Positions 11,040-22,056 of a DNA stretch of 64,000 bases are shown here, piece by piece. Origin of the DNA: Solenopsis invicta (Eukaryota > Arthropoda > Insecta > Hymenoptera > Formicidae). The position numbers were made by a program, and so were the translations under genes. The notes beneath the pieces were generated by a model. That model ran no database searches, was not told the origin of the DNA, and saw only the letters and a program-made list of their open reading frames with translations. Every line of letters starts with the position of its first letter. Within the stretch, counting starts at the first letter, position 1. The stretch lies in contig NC_052669.1 of the NCBI RefSeq assembly GCF_016802725.1, positions 18,009,770 to 18,073,769 on the forward strand, given 5' to 3'.

Positions 11040-14000
11040 ATGAGCAATCCATTAGAAGATCTGGTGCAGGCGCAGCATGATCTGTATGGGCTTCTGGCCC
11101 GCTCCTACGACAATATGATGAAGTCGGGAGCTGCCAAGGTCACGATCGGCTTATTGGAGGCTCGCCTCCAGACTCTGGAGGGTTACTGGGCGAAGTTCAT
11201 GAGTCGACATGAACAACTCCTCCTGGAGTACGGCAAGGAGCTCGCGAAGCACGACTACATCAAGGAAGATCTGATGCTCAAGGCCGACATCGCCTACCAC
11301 ACGCAAAAGGGTCAGTACCTGGAGGACCTGAGTGTGATGCGTGGTCCCGAGAACGTTCCGGGCGTCGCTGCCGCTGCCGCTGTCGCGGTCGCGGCACCTG
11401 TCGCGGCGAAGTTGCCGCGCATCGCAATCCCGCAGTTCTCCGGGAAGTACGAGGACTGGCCGGCTTTCCGCGACCTTTTTGTGTCTCTGGTCGTCATCAA
11501 CCATGCGGTTACGCCAGTGGAGAAACTCCACTACTTAAAGACAAGCCTCAAGGGCGAGGCCGAGCAGGTGGCACGACAGCTTCCGACGACGGGCGCTAAC
11601 TTTGAACGCACTTGGCGGGCGCTGATCGCCCATTATGAGAACAGGCGCCTCCTGGTGCGGGCTTACATCGCGCGACTGCTGGCGCTGCCTAAAATGAAGG
11701 GTGAGTCCGCGTCAGATTTACGTAAAATCTACCATTGCGTGCATACGACCGTCGGTGCTCTGGAGGGGATCGGACGGCCCTTAACGCAAAGTGACGACCT
11801 GGCCGTCCAGCTGATCACGGAGCTCCTCGATCCGGTATCGCGGCGCGAGTGGGAGACGGAGCTCAGTAAGACTACGGAGCCTCCGTCTCTCGAGGAGATC
11901 CTGGAGTTCGTCAGCCAGCGAATGCGAACTCTCGAATCGTTGGCGCCTTCCAAGTGCGATGCTAGCTCGGCGAAAGCTAGCTCGGGTTCGTCGAGGCAAA
12001 GGAACTCCTTACAGACGAGCAAACCGGGAAGCCAGCGAGGACGCTGCTTCTTGTGCAGTAAGGAGCACTACCTGCGTCAGTGCGAAACGTATCTCGGCAA
12101 GTCGGCCGTCGAGCGCAGGCAATACGTCGACGCGAGTGCATTGTGCGTGAACTGCCTTGGTAAGCACAAGCTTACCGAGTGCCCGTCGCGGACGTCTTGT
12201 TTGTCTTGCGGAGCGCGACATCATTCGTCCTTGCACGACGCCTTCACCGCAGTCGCGGCGGTGACGTCCCATCTCGCGAGGCCGCAGCCGACGGTCCCGA
12301 TGGCCGTGCTGCTGGCTACCGCGCGCGTTCGAGTGACCGATCGCCACGGCGTCGATCACGTCGCGCGGGCATTGGTCGATCAAGGATCGGAGTCGTCGCT
12401 GGTGTCGGAGTCCCTGGCACAGCGTCTCCGATTGCCGCGTTCGGCGTCGTCAGTAGAAGTGTACGGAGTGGGGGGCGTGCGGACAGGCGTAACGCGCGGC
12501 CTTGTCACTCTGCGTGTCTCGCCTCGTGACGGCGGCTCACCGATGTCAATTTCGGCGTACGTCTTCCCGCGACTGACGCTATACGACAGCGGCGTGCGTG
12601 CAGACCCTAGCGTCTGGTCGCATCTCCGGGGACTGACTCTCGCTGACCCGGATTTCCTGGCCGCGGATCCGGTGGAGATCCTCCTCGGAGCCGACGTCTA
12701 CGCGTCCATCCTCCAATCTGGGCTGAGGAAGGGTGGTCGCGGTCAACCTGCAGCGCAGAGGACTTCATTGGGATGGATACTCTCGGGGCCAGTCGGCTCT
12801 GCTGAGCCTCCCGCCCGAGCCCTCACCCTGCAGTGCAGAGTCGACGAGGAGCTCACCAGTCTAGTGAGGGGCTTCTGGCAGCAGGAGGAGCTGCCCGCCA
12901 GTCCCTCACCCCTCACCCCAGCTGACCAGGAGTGCGAGGATGTCTTTCGACGCTCACACCGCCGACGGGAGGACGGTCGCTACGTCGTGCGACTCCCGGT
13001 GATTGAGCCGCTGCCGGATTTAGCAACGACGAGGCGCGCGGCCTTGCGCGCCCTTACCAGTATGGAGAGGCGACTCGCTCGCGACGACCGATTGAGCGAA
13101 TTGTACGTTGGGTTCATGCGAACCTACGAGGACCTCGGACACATGGTTCGCGCGGATGCTGCGCCTGGAGGTCGGACAAGTTACCTGCCTCACCACGGAG
13201 TCCTGCGGGAGGCAAGTTCTACTACCAAGTTGCGCGTAGTGTTCAACGGGTCCACGACGACTGCGTCTGGCAAGTCGCTGAATCGGAGCCTGCTGGTGGG
13301 CCCGAATCTGCTGCCTCCTCTCGCCGACGTCCTGCTGAAATGGCGACGACATCGCTACGTCCTCGCCACGGACGTGGAAAAAATGTTTCGCCAGATCCTG
13401 GTCCACTCAGAGGACCACAATCTCCAGCGCATCCTTTGGCGGTGCAGCACCCGGGATGAGGTGGCGGAGTTCTGCTTGACGACCGTGACATACGGTCTAG
13501 CGTGTGCGCCTTTCCTGGCCATGCGCACTCTGCGCCAGCTGGCCGACGACGAGGCGGAGAGCTATCCCCTGGGATCCCGCGCTCTCCGCGAGGACGCCTA
13601 CATGGATGACGTCCTGACGGGCGCACCGACCAAGAAGGAGGCTATCGAGCTCCGGCGACAGCTGACCGACTTGTGTATGGCGGGCGGCTTCCCCCTACGC
13701 AAGTGGTCCGCGAACGAGTCGGAGATCCTGGCGGAGGTCCCGGTGGAACATCGTATGCAGCAGGAGCTGCGAGACTGGAGGCCGCACGAGACGCACGGGA
13801 CGCTGGGATTGCGGTGGCATCCCGCCACTGACGAATTCTCCTTCGCCATTCCGGCGAGATCATTGACGACGGTAAGCAAGCGGACGGTTCTCGCCTTTAC
13901 AGCACGCCTGTTTGATCCTCTCGGCTGGCTGGCGCCGGCCGTGGTGAGGGCCAAGATCGCGTTCCAGTCGACTTGGTTGTTAGGCCTCGGGTGGGACGAT

Positions 14001-16208
14001 CCTCTCGATGGAGCGGCCGAGCGACTCTGGCGCTCCTATGAGGACGAGCTACCGCTGCTGGAGAGCGTTCGAGTTCCAAGGATGCTGGAGACCTGTCCGG
14101 CGCGCGGCGACGCTGAACTTCACGGGTTTGCGGACGCCTCCGAGCGCGCCTACGCCGCCGTACTCTACTTGCGGACGGGACTCGGCGACTCCTGGAGGAC
14201 CTGTCTGGTCGCCGCCCGGACGAAGGTGGCGCCTATCAAGCCAGTGACGTTGCCCCGGTTGGAGTTGTGCGCGGCTGCACTTCTGGCGAGGCTCACATCC
14301 CATGTTCGCTCCACTCTCGGCCTCGGGCAGGCGCCCGCACACCTGTGGTCGGATTCAACGGTCGCCCTGGGATGGATCCGCGGTCACCCGACGCGGTGGA
14401 AGACCTTTGTGTCAAACCGCGTCGCTGAGATCCAGACCCAGGTCGCTGACGCGCAGTGGCACCACGTGCCTGGCCTGGACAACCCGGCGGACTGTGCCTC
14501 CCGTGGACTTCCACCGGGAGAGCTGGTGGCGCATCCTCTCTGGTGGCGGGGTCCCCCATGGCTCCGGGCGGAGTCATCTTCATGGCCTACTGCCGGGCCG
14601 CTTCCGGACGACAAGGACTTGCCGGAGGAAAGACTTCAGGCGCACGCCGTCAAGGCTGCGCCTGTTCCAGTGGAGGAGCCTGAGGAGCTGCTACGGTTCT
14701 CGTTGCTGAGCCGACTGCTGCGAGTGACGGCATGGTGCCGACGCTGGTGGTATAGGCAGCGGGTTCCGGGAGCTGTTTTCGTGGAGATCGAGGGGAATCA
14801 GGTTGACGTGCTGACGACGCCCGAGCTGGAGGAGGCGAGGACGATCTGGATCCGGCGGGTCCAGCTTGAACACTACCGAAGCGAGCTAGTTGCCCTTCAG
14901 AGATCTCTTCCTCTTCCGTCTTCCAGTTCCCTCTCGCGCTTGACCCCCTTTTGCGATTCTCAGGGTCTTCTCCGAGTTGGTGGCCGATTGAGGCACGCGC
15001 TCCTCGCCTATGACGAGCGACACCCCGTGCTTCTTCCTGGCGGATCTCACTTCACCCGGTTGGTGGTGGAGGCATGTCACCTGCGAGCTCTGCACGGTGG
15101 AGTCCAGACGACGATGGGGGTGGTCCGCCAGCGCTACTGGATTCCTCGAGGACGAGCGGTGATTAAGCGTTGGTTGCACCGTTGTGTCAGGTGCGTGCGA
15201 TGGCGGGCGGACGTTCCTCAGCAACTGATGGGCAGTCTTCCGCGGGAGCGGGTGACTCCAGGGAGGCCCTTCCTCGACACCGGTGTGGACTATGCCGGGC
15301 CGATCCTGCTCCGAGCGACCAAGGGGCGAGGACATCGAGCGTACAAGGCATTTGTCGCGGTCTTCGTGTGCCTTGCCACTCGGGCCGTTCACCTGGAGGC
15401 AGTGTCCGACTACTCCGCCGATGCCTTCTTGGCGGCCATGCGTCGGTTCGTGTCCCGCCGGGGCCTCTGCCGGACCCTTCGAAGCGATTGCGGTACCAAC
15501 TTCGTCGGCGCCGACGCCCAGTTAAGAGCTTTCTTTGCAGCGAGCAGTCCGGACTTAGGCCGAGTCGTCGGGCAGCTTGCGAGCGAGCAAATTCAGTGGC
15601 GGTTCAACCCGCCGTCGGCGCCGCACTTTGGCGGCATTTGGGAAGCCGCGGTCAAATCGCTTAAGCACCACCTGCGACGAGTGTTGGGTGACTCGACTCT
15701 GACATTCGAGGAAATGAGCACCCTCCTCGCCCAGGTGGAAGCTTGTTTAAACTCGCGCCCGCTCCAAGCCTTGTCCGACGATCCGGAGGATCTCGCTGCG
15801 CTCACGCCGGGACATTTTCTGGTGGGATCCGCGTTGACCGCCGTGCCGGAGCCCTCGCTGCGGGAGCTGCCTGTGAACCGACTCACACGATGGCAGCTTC
15901 TGCAGCAAATGCGGGATCATTTCTGGGAGAGATGGTCCCGCGAATACCTGCACTCCCTCATCCACCGACCGAAGTGGTTGAAGGGAGTCGGTGATTTTAG
16001 CGTCGGACGCTTATGTCTTATCAGGCATGAAAATACGCCGCCGGCGCGATGGCCACTTGCGCGCATCGTCAGAGTGCATCGCGGGGAAGACGGACAGATT
16101 CGCGTTGTCACTGTCCGTACCGCGGCCTCAGAATTTACTCGACCGATCGTAAAACTTATTTTGCTGCCGGTCAGCGAGAACGAGGCGAGCGAGGAGACCC
16201 TCGACTAG
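11040..16208 (+). CDS. Bel-Pao gag-pol polyprotein
   Basis: One open frame of 1722 codons starts 113 bases after the LTR. Domains in order are: DUF1759 gag region (about 140-300); zinc knuckles (about 335-395, CFLCSKEHYLRQC and CVNCLGKHKLTEC); an aspartic protease of DUF1758 type (about 435-560, active site ALVDQGSESS); reverse transcriptase (about 690-900, catalytic YMDDVLTG near 853); a Peptidase_A17/RNase H region (about 900-1200, GFADASERAYAAVLY); a zinc-binding integrase N-terminus near 1340; an integrase core (about 1400-1560, GVDYAGPI, SDCGTNF, PHFGGIWEAAVKS); and a DUF5641 C-terminus (about 1600-1710). All key motifs are present with no stop or shift. It encodes capsid, protease, polymerase and integrase for retrotransposition. 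Confidence 0.95.
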   Translation: MSNPLEDLVQAQHDLYGLLARSYDNMMKSGAAKVTIGLLEARLQTLEGYWAKFMSRHEQLLLEYGKELAKHDYIKEDLMLKADIAYHTQKGQYLEDLSVMRGPENVPGVAAAAAVAVAAPVAAKLPRIAIPQFSGKYEDWPAFRDLFVSLVVINHAVTPVEKLHYLKTSLKGEAEQVARQLPTTGANFERTWRALIAHYENRRLLVRAYIARLLALPKMKGESASDLRKIYHCVHTTVGALEGIGRPLTQSDDLAVQLITELLDPVSRREWETELSKTTEPPSLEEILEFVSQRMRTLESLAPSKCDASSAKASSGSSRQRNSLQTSKPGSQRGRCFLCSKEHYLRQCETYLGKSAVERRQYVDASALCVNCLGKHKLTECPSRTSCLSCGARHHSSLHDAFTAVAAVTSHLARPQPTVPMAVLLATARVRVTDRHGVDHVARALVDQGSESSLVSESLAQRLRLPRSASSVEVYGVGGVRTGVTRGLVTLRVSPRDGGSPMSISAYVFPRLTLYDSGVRADPSVWSHLRGLTLADPDFLAADPVEILLGADVYASILQSGLRKGGRGQPAAQRTSLGWILSGPVGSAEPPARALTLQCRVDEELTSLVRGFWQQEELPASPSPLTPADQECEDVFRRSHRRREDGRYVVRLPVIEPLPDLATTRRAALRALTSMERRLARDDRLSELYVGFMRTYEDLGHMVRADAAPGGRTSYLPHHGVLREASSTTKLRVVFNGSTTTASGKSLNRSLLVGPNLLPPLADVLLKWRRHRYVLATDVEKMFRQILVHSEDHNLQRILWRCSTRDEVAEFCLTTVTYGLACAPFLAMRTLRQLADDEAESYPLGSRALREDAYMDDVLTGAPTKKEAIELRRQLTDLCMAGGFPLRKWSANESEILAEVPVEHRMQQELRDWRPHETHGTLGLRWHPATDEFSFAIPARSLTTVSKRTVLAFTARLFDPLGWLAPAVVRAKIAFQSTWLLGLGWDDPLDGAAERLWRSYEDELPLLESVRVPRMLETCPARGDAELHGFADASERAYAAVLYLRTGLGDSWRTCLVAARTKVAPIKPVTLPRLELCAAALLARLTSHVRSTLGLGQAPAHLWSDSTVALGWIRGHPTRWKTFVSNRVAEIQTQVADAQWHHVPGLDNPADCASRGLPPGELVAHPLWWRGPPWLRAESSSWPTAGPLPDDKDLPEERLQAHAVKAAPVPVEEPEELLRFSLLSRLLRVTAWCRRWWYRQRVPGAVFVEIEGNQVDVLTTPELEEARTIWIRRVQLEHYRSELVALQRSLPLPSSSSLSRLTPFCDSQGLLRVGGRLRHALLAYDERHPVLLPGGSHFTRLVVEACHLRALHGGVQTTMGVVRQRYWIPRGRAVIKRWLHRCVRCVRWRADVPQQLMGSLPRERVTPGRPFLDTGVDYAGPILLRATKGRGHRAYKAFVAVFVCLATRAVHLEAVSDYSADAFLAAMRRFVSRRGLCRTLRSDCGTNFVGADAQLRAFFAASSPDLGRVVGQLASEQIQWRFNPPSAPHFGGIWEAAVKSLKHHLRRVLGDSTLTFEEMSTLLAQVEACLNSRPLQALSDDPEDLAALTPGHFLVGSALTAVPEPSLRELPVNRLTRWQLLQQMRDHFWERWSREYLHSLIHRPKWLKGVGDFSVGRLCLIRHENTPPARWPLARIVRVHRGEDGQIRVVTVRTAASEFTRPIVKLILLPVSENEASEETLD

Positions 16209-16328
16209 CGACGCGCGCCGTTTCATTATCATTATGAGCTCTTGTCTGTAAATATAATTAAAATTTTTCGTTTGTCAAAATTTCATAGGGCATCCGACTC
16301 ATTGTCAGCCTGAACATATCGCCCAATC

Positions 16329-16348
16329 TCGGGCGAGGCGGGCGGGAA
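16329..16348 (+). promoter_or_regulatory. Polypurine tract of Bel-Pao
   Basis: A G/A-rich stretch ending GGCGGGCGGGAA directly abuts the 3' LTR, the expected place for plus-strand priming. It is interrupted by a few C residues. Confidence 0.6.
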
Positions 16349-16830
16349 TGTTCGGAGCGGCGCGCGGGAAAGGAACGCTTTCGCGTGCTGTGTTTCCCGC
16401 TCGCGACGAACCGCTGTTCGCGAGCGAGCGCGCGAGCGCGCGGGAGCACGGCCGTTGTCAAACGGCAGTCAAACGGTCGTTCGAGAAATCGAGCGGCCGC
16501 TTCCAATGCAAATAAACATGTTTTCGTCAAACTCTGAGGATCCTTCTAGAAGGATCCGGAACAATGGGATTGTTGTTATCTGTCAGTTTCCCGCCGAATC
16601 TTTCTAGAAGGTTCCGATCGCCTTTATAAGGCGCGCGTGCTTGGGAGCAGCAGATGTCTTTTGCGCGCTCTCGAGTCATCAAGTAATCGCACGTAGAATA
16701 TCGGACGCGAGCGAACTCTCATTGTCGACCCGGACCTTCATACGGACTTCTCTATTCGACTGACGCGTAACTCTCGTCATTCAGTGTATTTGCCGCGCTC
16801 ACTCGCGAATGCTCGCTGCTCTCGCGCACA
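16349..16830 (+). repeat. Bel-Pao 3' LTR
   Basis: 482 bp, read as identical to the 5' LTR. GCGAT at 16831-16835 closes the target duplication. Confidence 0.95.
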
Positions 16831-17028
16831 GCGATACGATGCTAAGAGTATAATGTTCTTTTACTTTTGTAAGATTTCGATTGTAGTTATATTTAATGTT
16901 AATGATTATTTACTCTAGATGCAGCCAAAAAGGCAAACTACTGCAAAGTTACCAAAGAAGCCGAGAAAAATATTGCCGGATGACTACGTAGAGCTGCAGA
17001 AAGAGGAAAAATAAGAAATGTTTTGTAA

Positions 17029-17450
17029 TTTTTATTACAAATATGTAATACACAAATATGTGATATGAAAGGTATTATTTTTATTAATAAATTCTTTTAG
17101 GTAATAAAAAGATATGACAATAAAGTTTCTTATTAAAACTTTTTATTAAAACTTACTTTTAATGCTACATTCTAAGAACCTAATTCGTTAATAGTAATAT
17201 TAATTTTAAAACATAAATTGACAAATTAACTTTAATTTGCATTAAAATAAATAAGTTATTTAAAATATTATTATTTTATTTAATGAATCTAGTAATTCTA
17301 CACATATTTGAGAAAATTCGAATTATTAGCAAAAATAGCACTTTTGGGTATTTGAGCTAAAATAGCTCGAAAATGTGACGTGATGGAGCAATTTCATTTA
17401 CGAAATCGTTTTTAGTAATTAAAAAACTATAAGAGTCATTTTGTCTGCTC
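17029..17450. other. AT-rich sequence 3' of the TE1 accessory gene
   Basis: AATAAA-like signals occur near 17087 and 17123, so this may be the 3' end of the DUF4806-type transcript. Nothing else is recognised. Confidence 0.4.
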
Positions 17451-18325
17451 TAATCCACGCAGCAGATGTCCTTGGGACATCCATGGGACGTTTGAAAGAC
17501 ATCCGTACATTCTAATGCCGTCCTAAATCATCCTTTTAATAAAATGTGCTCTGTGTGGGAAAATTTGTTTAACGTTTTAATTTCATCCAGTTTTAGTCCA
17601 TTGCGTCCTAAAATGGACGTTTTTAAGAAGTCCAAAATGGTAACACTGGATATTTTTAAAACGTTCTTAAGAGGATGCTAAAGTAACAGAAGAACTTCCT
17701 CGACGTCGGTCCTACAGATCACTGTAGATTATTTTTCGAGCAAGACCAGGCTATTGCTCTTTGTCCATTGCATAGATCTGTCTTTGTTTTTTGATTATTT
17801 CGCCATCTGCGAAAAGTCCTATCAACTACTGTTGGGCTCCATATTGCTCTGTTTATGACAGTTCAGCTTCGCTGAGCGAAATATGCGCGTGGTAAAAGCA
17901 CATTAGCGTATCTTTTTTGTTAGGCGTTCAATCGTAACTTTGCAAGGTCAGTGTTATTCGTGCATGTTTTCTGAAGGGTGCTCTACTATCATTTTGTACG
18001 CACGAGCTACACAACTTCTGTATTAAGGTAAAGTTAACCTCAGGTGACGGTTATACGAGTGAATTTTTAATGATTTATTAAATTTTTGTTCGATTTTCTT
18101 ATAAAATTGACCTGAGCACCCTTTCTTTTTACGCGTATTTCAATTCTAAAAAAAGTTTTTGTGATTCTGTAAAGCCAATCCAAAAATATTTAATGCACTG
18201 TAAATGTCGGTAATTCGTGGTACTTTAGCATCCTCTTAAGATATCCATGGATCTAAACAGGATGTTTTTAATATGTCCACAACGTCCAACATGTACGTTT
18301 TTAAAATGTTTTTATGCTGTCTGGG
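17450..18325. repeat. TE1 right subterminal repeat array and terminus
   Basis: Excluding the nested MITE at 17671-18235, the block contains many copies of GGACGTTT, GGACATCC, TCCAAAATGG and related motifs in both orientations. It ends ATTTTTATGCTGTCTGGG at 18325. The terminal CCCAGACAGCA (read inward) resembles the CCCATACAGCA of the 1046 element. Arrays like this bind transposase in CACTA elements. Confidence 0.55.
17671..18235. mobile_element. TTAA MITE, copy 1 (565 bp)
   Basis: TTAA flanks both sides (17667-17670 and 18236-18239). Termini are GAGGATGCTAAAGTA and its reverse complement. It has no coding capacity. It is nearly identical in length and sequence to the copy at 29878-30442; I saw only a few differences (for example near 17995 and 18220). 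TTAA targeting implies a piggyBac or Kolobok transposase acting in trans. Confidence 0.9.
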
Positions 18326-18476
18326 TAGTGATGTTAATATGCCAATAATACATAATGACTGACAACTGTTATAAGACATTTTTACTTTTGAGCACTTCTA
18401 AACTTTTTCAAGAAACACTTTTAACTTTTGATTACATAATGATGATGGTCAGCTCATTGTTGTATTTATCTCAATG

Positions 18477-18500
18477 CTTCCCCCTTTGTTAAGGGGGAAG
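18477..18500. repeat. Short perfect hairpin between TE1 and TE2
   Basis: CTTCCCCCTT and AAGGGGGAAG pair around a 4-base loop. It lies in the 450-bp gap between the two large elements, where no gene is visible. Confidence 0.6.
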
Positions 18501-18776
18501 GCGATATCGATGTGGGAGATTTTATTCACTTTTTAGGTTAGGCTTTTTTCTGCGTTGGTAGGCCTCCGCCTTGTTGAGCTAGGCAAGATATAATAATTAG
18601 AAAAGCCTTTGTAGACTAAAGGTGCGTCAAGTTTATCTATTTAGAATGTGATTCTCTCCAGCCAAATTGCCAAATTATTCGTTTTCAACGCAATCACGTG
18701 CTCCTCAACATATGTGAATTTCTCGATCCTCCGATCCGATATCGAGTATTGCAATAGACTAAGCTAGTGCTATCTA

Positions 18777-18985
18777 CCCTCACGGAAAATAAGTATTGAG
18801 ATCTCAATACTCAGTATTGGCAATACTAAATTGGCTAATACTTTTTTGGTCAATACTCAGTATTGGCGAATACTCAGTAGTAGTATTGGTGAATATTCAG
18901 TGTTAGTATTGGTGAATACACAGTATTAGTATTAGTGAATACACAGTATTAGTATTGGTGAATACTCAGTGTCAGTATTGACGGG
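18777..18985. repeat. TE2 left subterminal palindromic array
   Basis: Repeated units of AATACTCAGTATTGGTG follow the terminus, at roughly 24-base spacing in the second half. CAATACTGAGTATTG is itself palindromic. Probable transposase or BEN-protein binding sites (inference). Confidence 0.75.
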
Positions 18986-19288
18986 GATAATAAAAAATGC
19001 AAAAAATGTACACAAAACTCATTTTCCTTATTTATTGCACTAAGAAAATTTGTTTAAAAAAACTAAAATATTTAGTCTGATACAATTATTAACTAAACAT
19101 TAAATTGATCATAAATGTTATTTAGTTGCACAAAAATAATTTATGTCAAATATTCAAATTTTGTAATCAAGGCTTAAACAAACTTAATATTTTAATATAA
19201 TGTTTAAAAAAATAAATGTTAAAAATAGAATAAGGATAATACAAAATGGCCATAATTTGTACTATTTTTGTATATTCTGATACGAGTA

Positions 19289-22056
19289 TTACTGCATACG
19301 AGTATTATTGCATTTGCGACGAATGGCTCTTTGTATTTCTTTAACAGTGTCTTCACTTCTTGTGAAAGTCGATTGCACATAAGCTGAAATAATAAAATAC
19401 AACGAATTATATAATATATATAACTTTATCTTATATTTTAGTTTCAGTTTCAAGTATGTACTGTTTTCTTACACATAATGGCATCTACTCTCCGAGGGCT
19501 GAGTTTTTCGTTTTCCTTGGCTGCAGACGTATTTTTATTTTTATGAATATTGGCTACTTTGCCCGTTAACGATGAGGTAGCAAGTTCTTTTCGAGAAAAT
19601 ATTGCTGAATTGAGATCTCCAGTCAATTTAGCAATACTCGAATGATTGCATTTATCCAGAATTTCTTTCTTTATATGGAAATGTATTGGTTCCTCACGCA
19701 TAACGTTCTCTTCCTCATGTTTAACCACGTTTTCTTTCTCATGCTTTACCACGTTTTCTTTCTTACGCTCAACTACGTCTTCTTCCTGTAATAATAAACG
19801 ATAAACTGGTAGTACATAAACATTTATATATATATATATATATATTCATTTATATAAATTCGATAAAACTTATGCTGTAATACTTACAATTGAAGAAACG
19901 TTATTACCAATTGCTGGTGTCTCAAGTTCTTGACTCTCATTTTGAATAATTTGTTCGTTGAAATCTTCATTTGTGTGCGCCGTTTTTTTTAAAATTTGTG
20001 TCAGATTTGACATTATATTTTTTATTTGGCTATCTATTACTGACAGATCTGAAAAAGAAACATAGTATTGCGTTATCTTATGTCAATTTTATGATCATAA
20101 TGCCAAAGAATTCAATTTGTTACATTGACTTATTCCATTGAATTGAAATGTATTGTAAATTACGAATGATTACAATTGAAAACATAAACAGAAGTACATA
20201 TAACTATAAATGAAAACATTCAAAATATTATTTCAATTGGTCTAGAAAAAATGAAACAATAAAGTAATATCTGTAGTAAACCACGCAAATTTGTGAAAAA
20301 TAGTACCTTCGTTTATTGTTTTTAAAGTTCTCAAACGTTTATTGTCATTTTTTAGTCTTTCGATCTCTTTCTCAAGTGTGACGACTTTAGCTTGTAGCTT
20401 TGCTGTCATTTCTGACGAATTGTCATCGTTCTCATCATCCGAAATCTAAATAAAAACCACAAGAAAGTTAATATTGATTTACTGATTTTTTTATAAGAAC
20501 TTATATTTGTAAATTAAACAGCATACTGTAATCTTTCTTTCGAACTGCTTGTCATTTTTCAACTGCATCCACAGTTTATTTTTATTTTTTACCTCAACGG
20601 ATTGAGTATGTTTTTTAGATTTGGAGACTTTCTTCTTTGATCTAGTTTTCTACAATAAAAAAATGCTTTTAATGAATAATATTTAATCTTCATCATTCAG
20701 CACATACAGTTAATTTTTGAAAAAATCAACTACTCTTTTAATAATTTATTAATATTTAATAATTAACTAATTATTAATAACTTGTTTTCTTTATATAGAC
20801 CGTATATATGCCGAAGAATGGTAGAGATTATTCATTATCCATTTGAAAGGAATCACGCTTTCACATTGCTGCACAAACATGCTATTTATGGGTAATATTA
20901 TATCAGTGAAATATTACAAATGAACAACTCAACTCCAAATTATAGCACTTTTCGCAAAGAAAGTAAGAACACGAATCAAAAAGTTATGATTTATAGGGTG
21001 CTAGACTAACTCAAAATTTGTAAGAAATATTCACTTGACCATTCATATATGGAAACTTAAAAGTACATCTCATAATTTGTCACTCTGTATATATGACGAA
21101 AATATAGTATCTCCTTAATAATGTACAACTGATTTCAAGACATGAAAACGTTTACTGCAAGGATATAATATTATAAATTAAATTGAATTACGTTTTCAAT
21201 CAACCTATTTCCAGAAGTATAATATACAATACATACTTACATCTTCATCATCGCTTTCGTCACTTACGCATTTTCTTTTTATTTCTTTTCGCTCACTTTT
21301 AGAAGACTTCATAAACCCATATTTTTCCAAATTAGATCGACGAGTGCACATGTCTGTCCATTCTGGAATATGATCGAATTTATATAATAAATGTAAGTAT
21401 ACTGGGGCATCGGGTATGCGTCATTAACCTTTTTTTTAATTATAAAATTGTTAATTAATTTTAGCAATAAACACTACAAGATGCTACATTTAACCGATTT
21501 AATGAATACATTAAAAAATAAGGGAAATGTTCAAAATATTCAATAATAATAATTACCCATAATTTATTCGTTTAATGTAGTAACCTGATATGCAGGTTCC
21601 TGAGTAATTAAAAAAATTTAAGTTAATTTAAGTTAATTTATAATATCAGGATGACTTTAGACTCTGTGCAACTTGTATAATATACGCAGGTGATATGCGG
21701 ATTTTCGAAAGGCACAGAGTAAAAATTTTTCAAATTCTAATGTAAATTGTATCTGCATGATATTGTTTCGAAATTAAGAAACGTCTTGACGTACTTACCA
21801 CCATGAGCTAAAATTTTTGCCGTGGTTTGCATCCATGAACATGAATCTATTTTTTTTTTATAGTAGCCGCTGGTCCGACATCCACATCAGGCCATTGCAA
21901 TGTAACTTGTTTTTCTTCATTGATAATTTCTCGCAATTCACTATCAGTCACTTTCTTACACAACCATTCGCGGAACCCTACTGCAATTTTGTGACTCTCG
22001 TTTGTGAACTCATAAATTAAACATTGTGTGTCATCTATCATGTGCAAATTCGTCAT
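19289..22056 (-). CDS. BEN-domain accessory protein of TE2, seven exons
   Basis: Exons with consistent phases on the minus strand are 22056-21799, 21362-21241, 20649-20593, 20445-20307, 20048-19888, 19785-19473 and 19383-19289. The protein has an N-terminal module (CLIYEFTNESHKIAVGFREW ... VTLQWPDV), a Lys/Glu/Asp-rich linker, a coiled coil in exon 4 (LQAKVVTLEKEIERLKNDNK), direct repeats KENVVKHE, and a C-terminal BEN domain (AIFSRKELATSSLTGK ... VKEIQRAIRRKCNNTR). BEN domains bind DNA in chromatin factors and some DNA viruses. Exon 1 is one base short in a run of ten A near 21850, giving an in-frame stop; the downstream phase needs one extra A. This could be a real mutation or a sequence error. 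A role in binding TE2 ends is inference. Confidence 0.75.

Larger units (their letters stand above)
10445..16830 (+). mobile_element. Full-length Bel-Pao LTR retrotransposon
   Basis: The element is 6386 bp and much more GC-rich than its surroundings. It has two 482-bp LTRs that I could not tell apart, a GCGAT duplication, a primer binding site, one uninterrupted 1722-codon gag-pol frame, and a purine-rich tract before the right LTR. It sits in the last intron of the DUF4806-type gene of TE1. Identical LTRs and an intact frame point to a very recent insertion and possible activity. Confidence 0.95.

Noticed and set aside
11151..16111. Many open frames of 60-168 codons antisense or out of frame
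   Set aside because: They overlap the intact Bel-Pao polyprotein; GC-rich coding sequence has few chance stops. None shows a recognisable domain.
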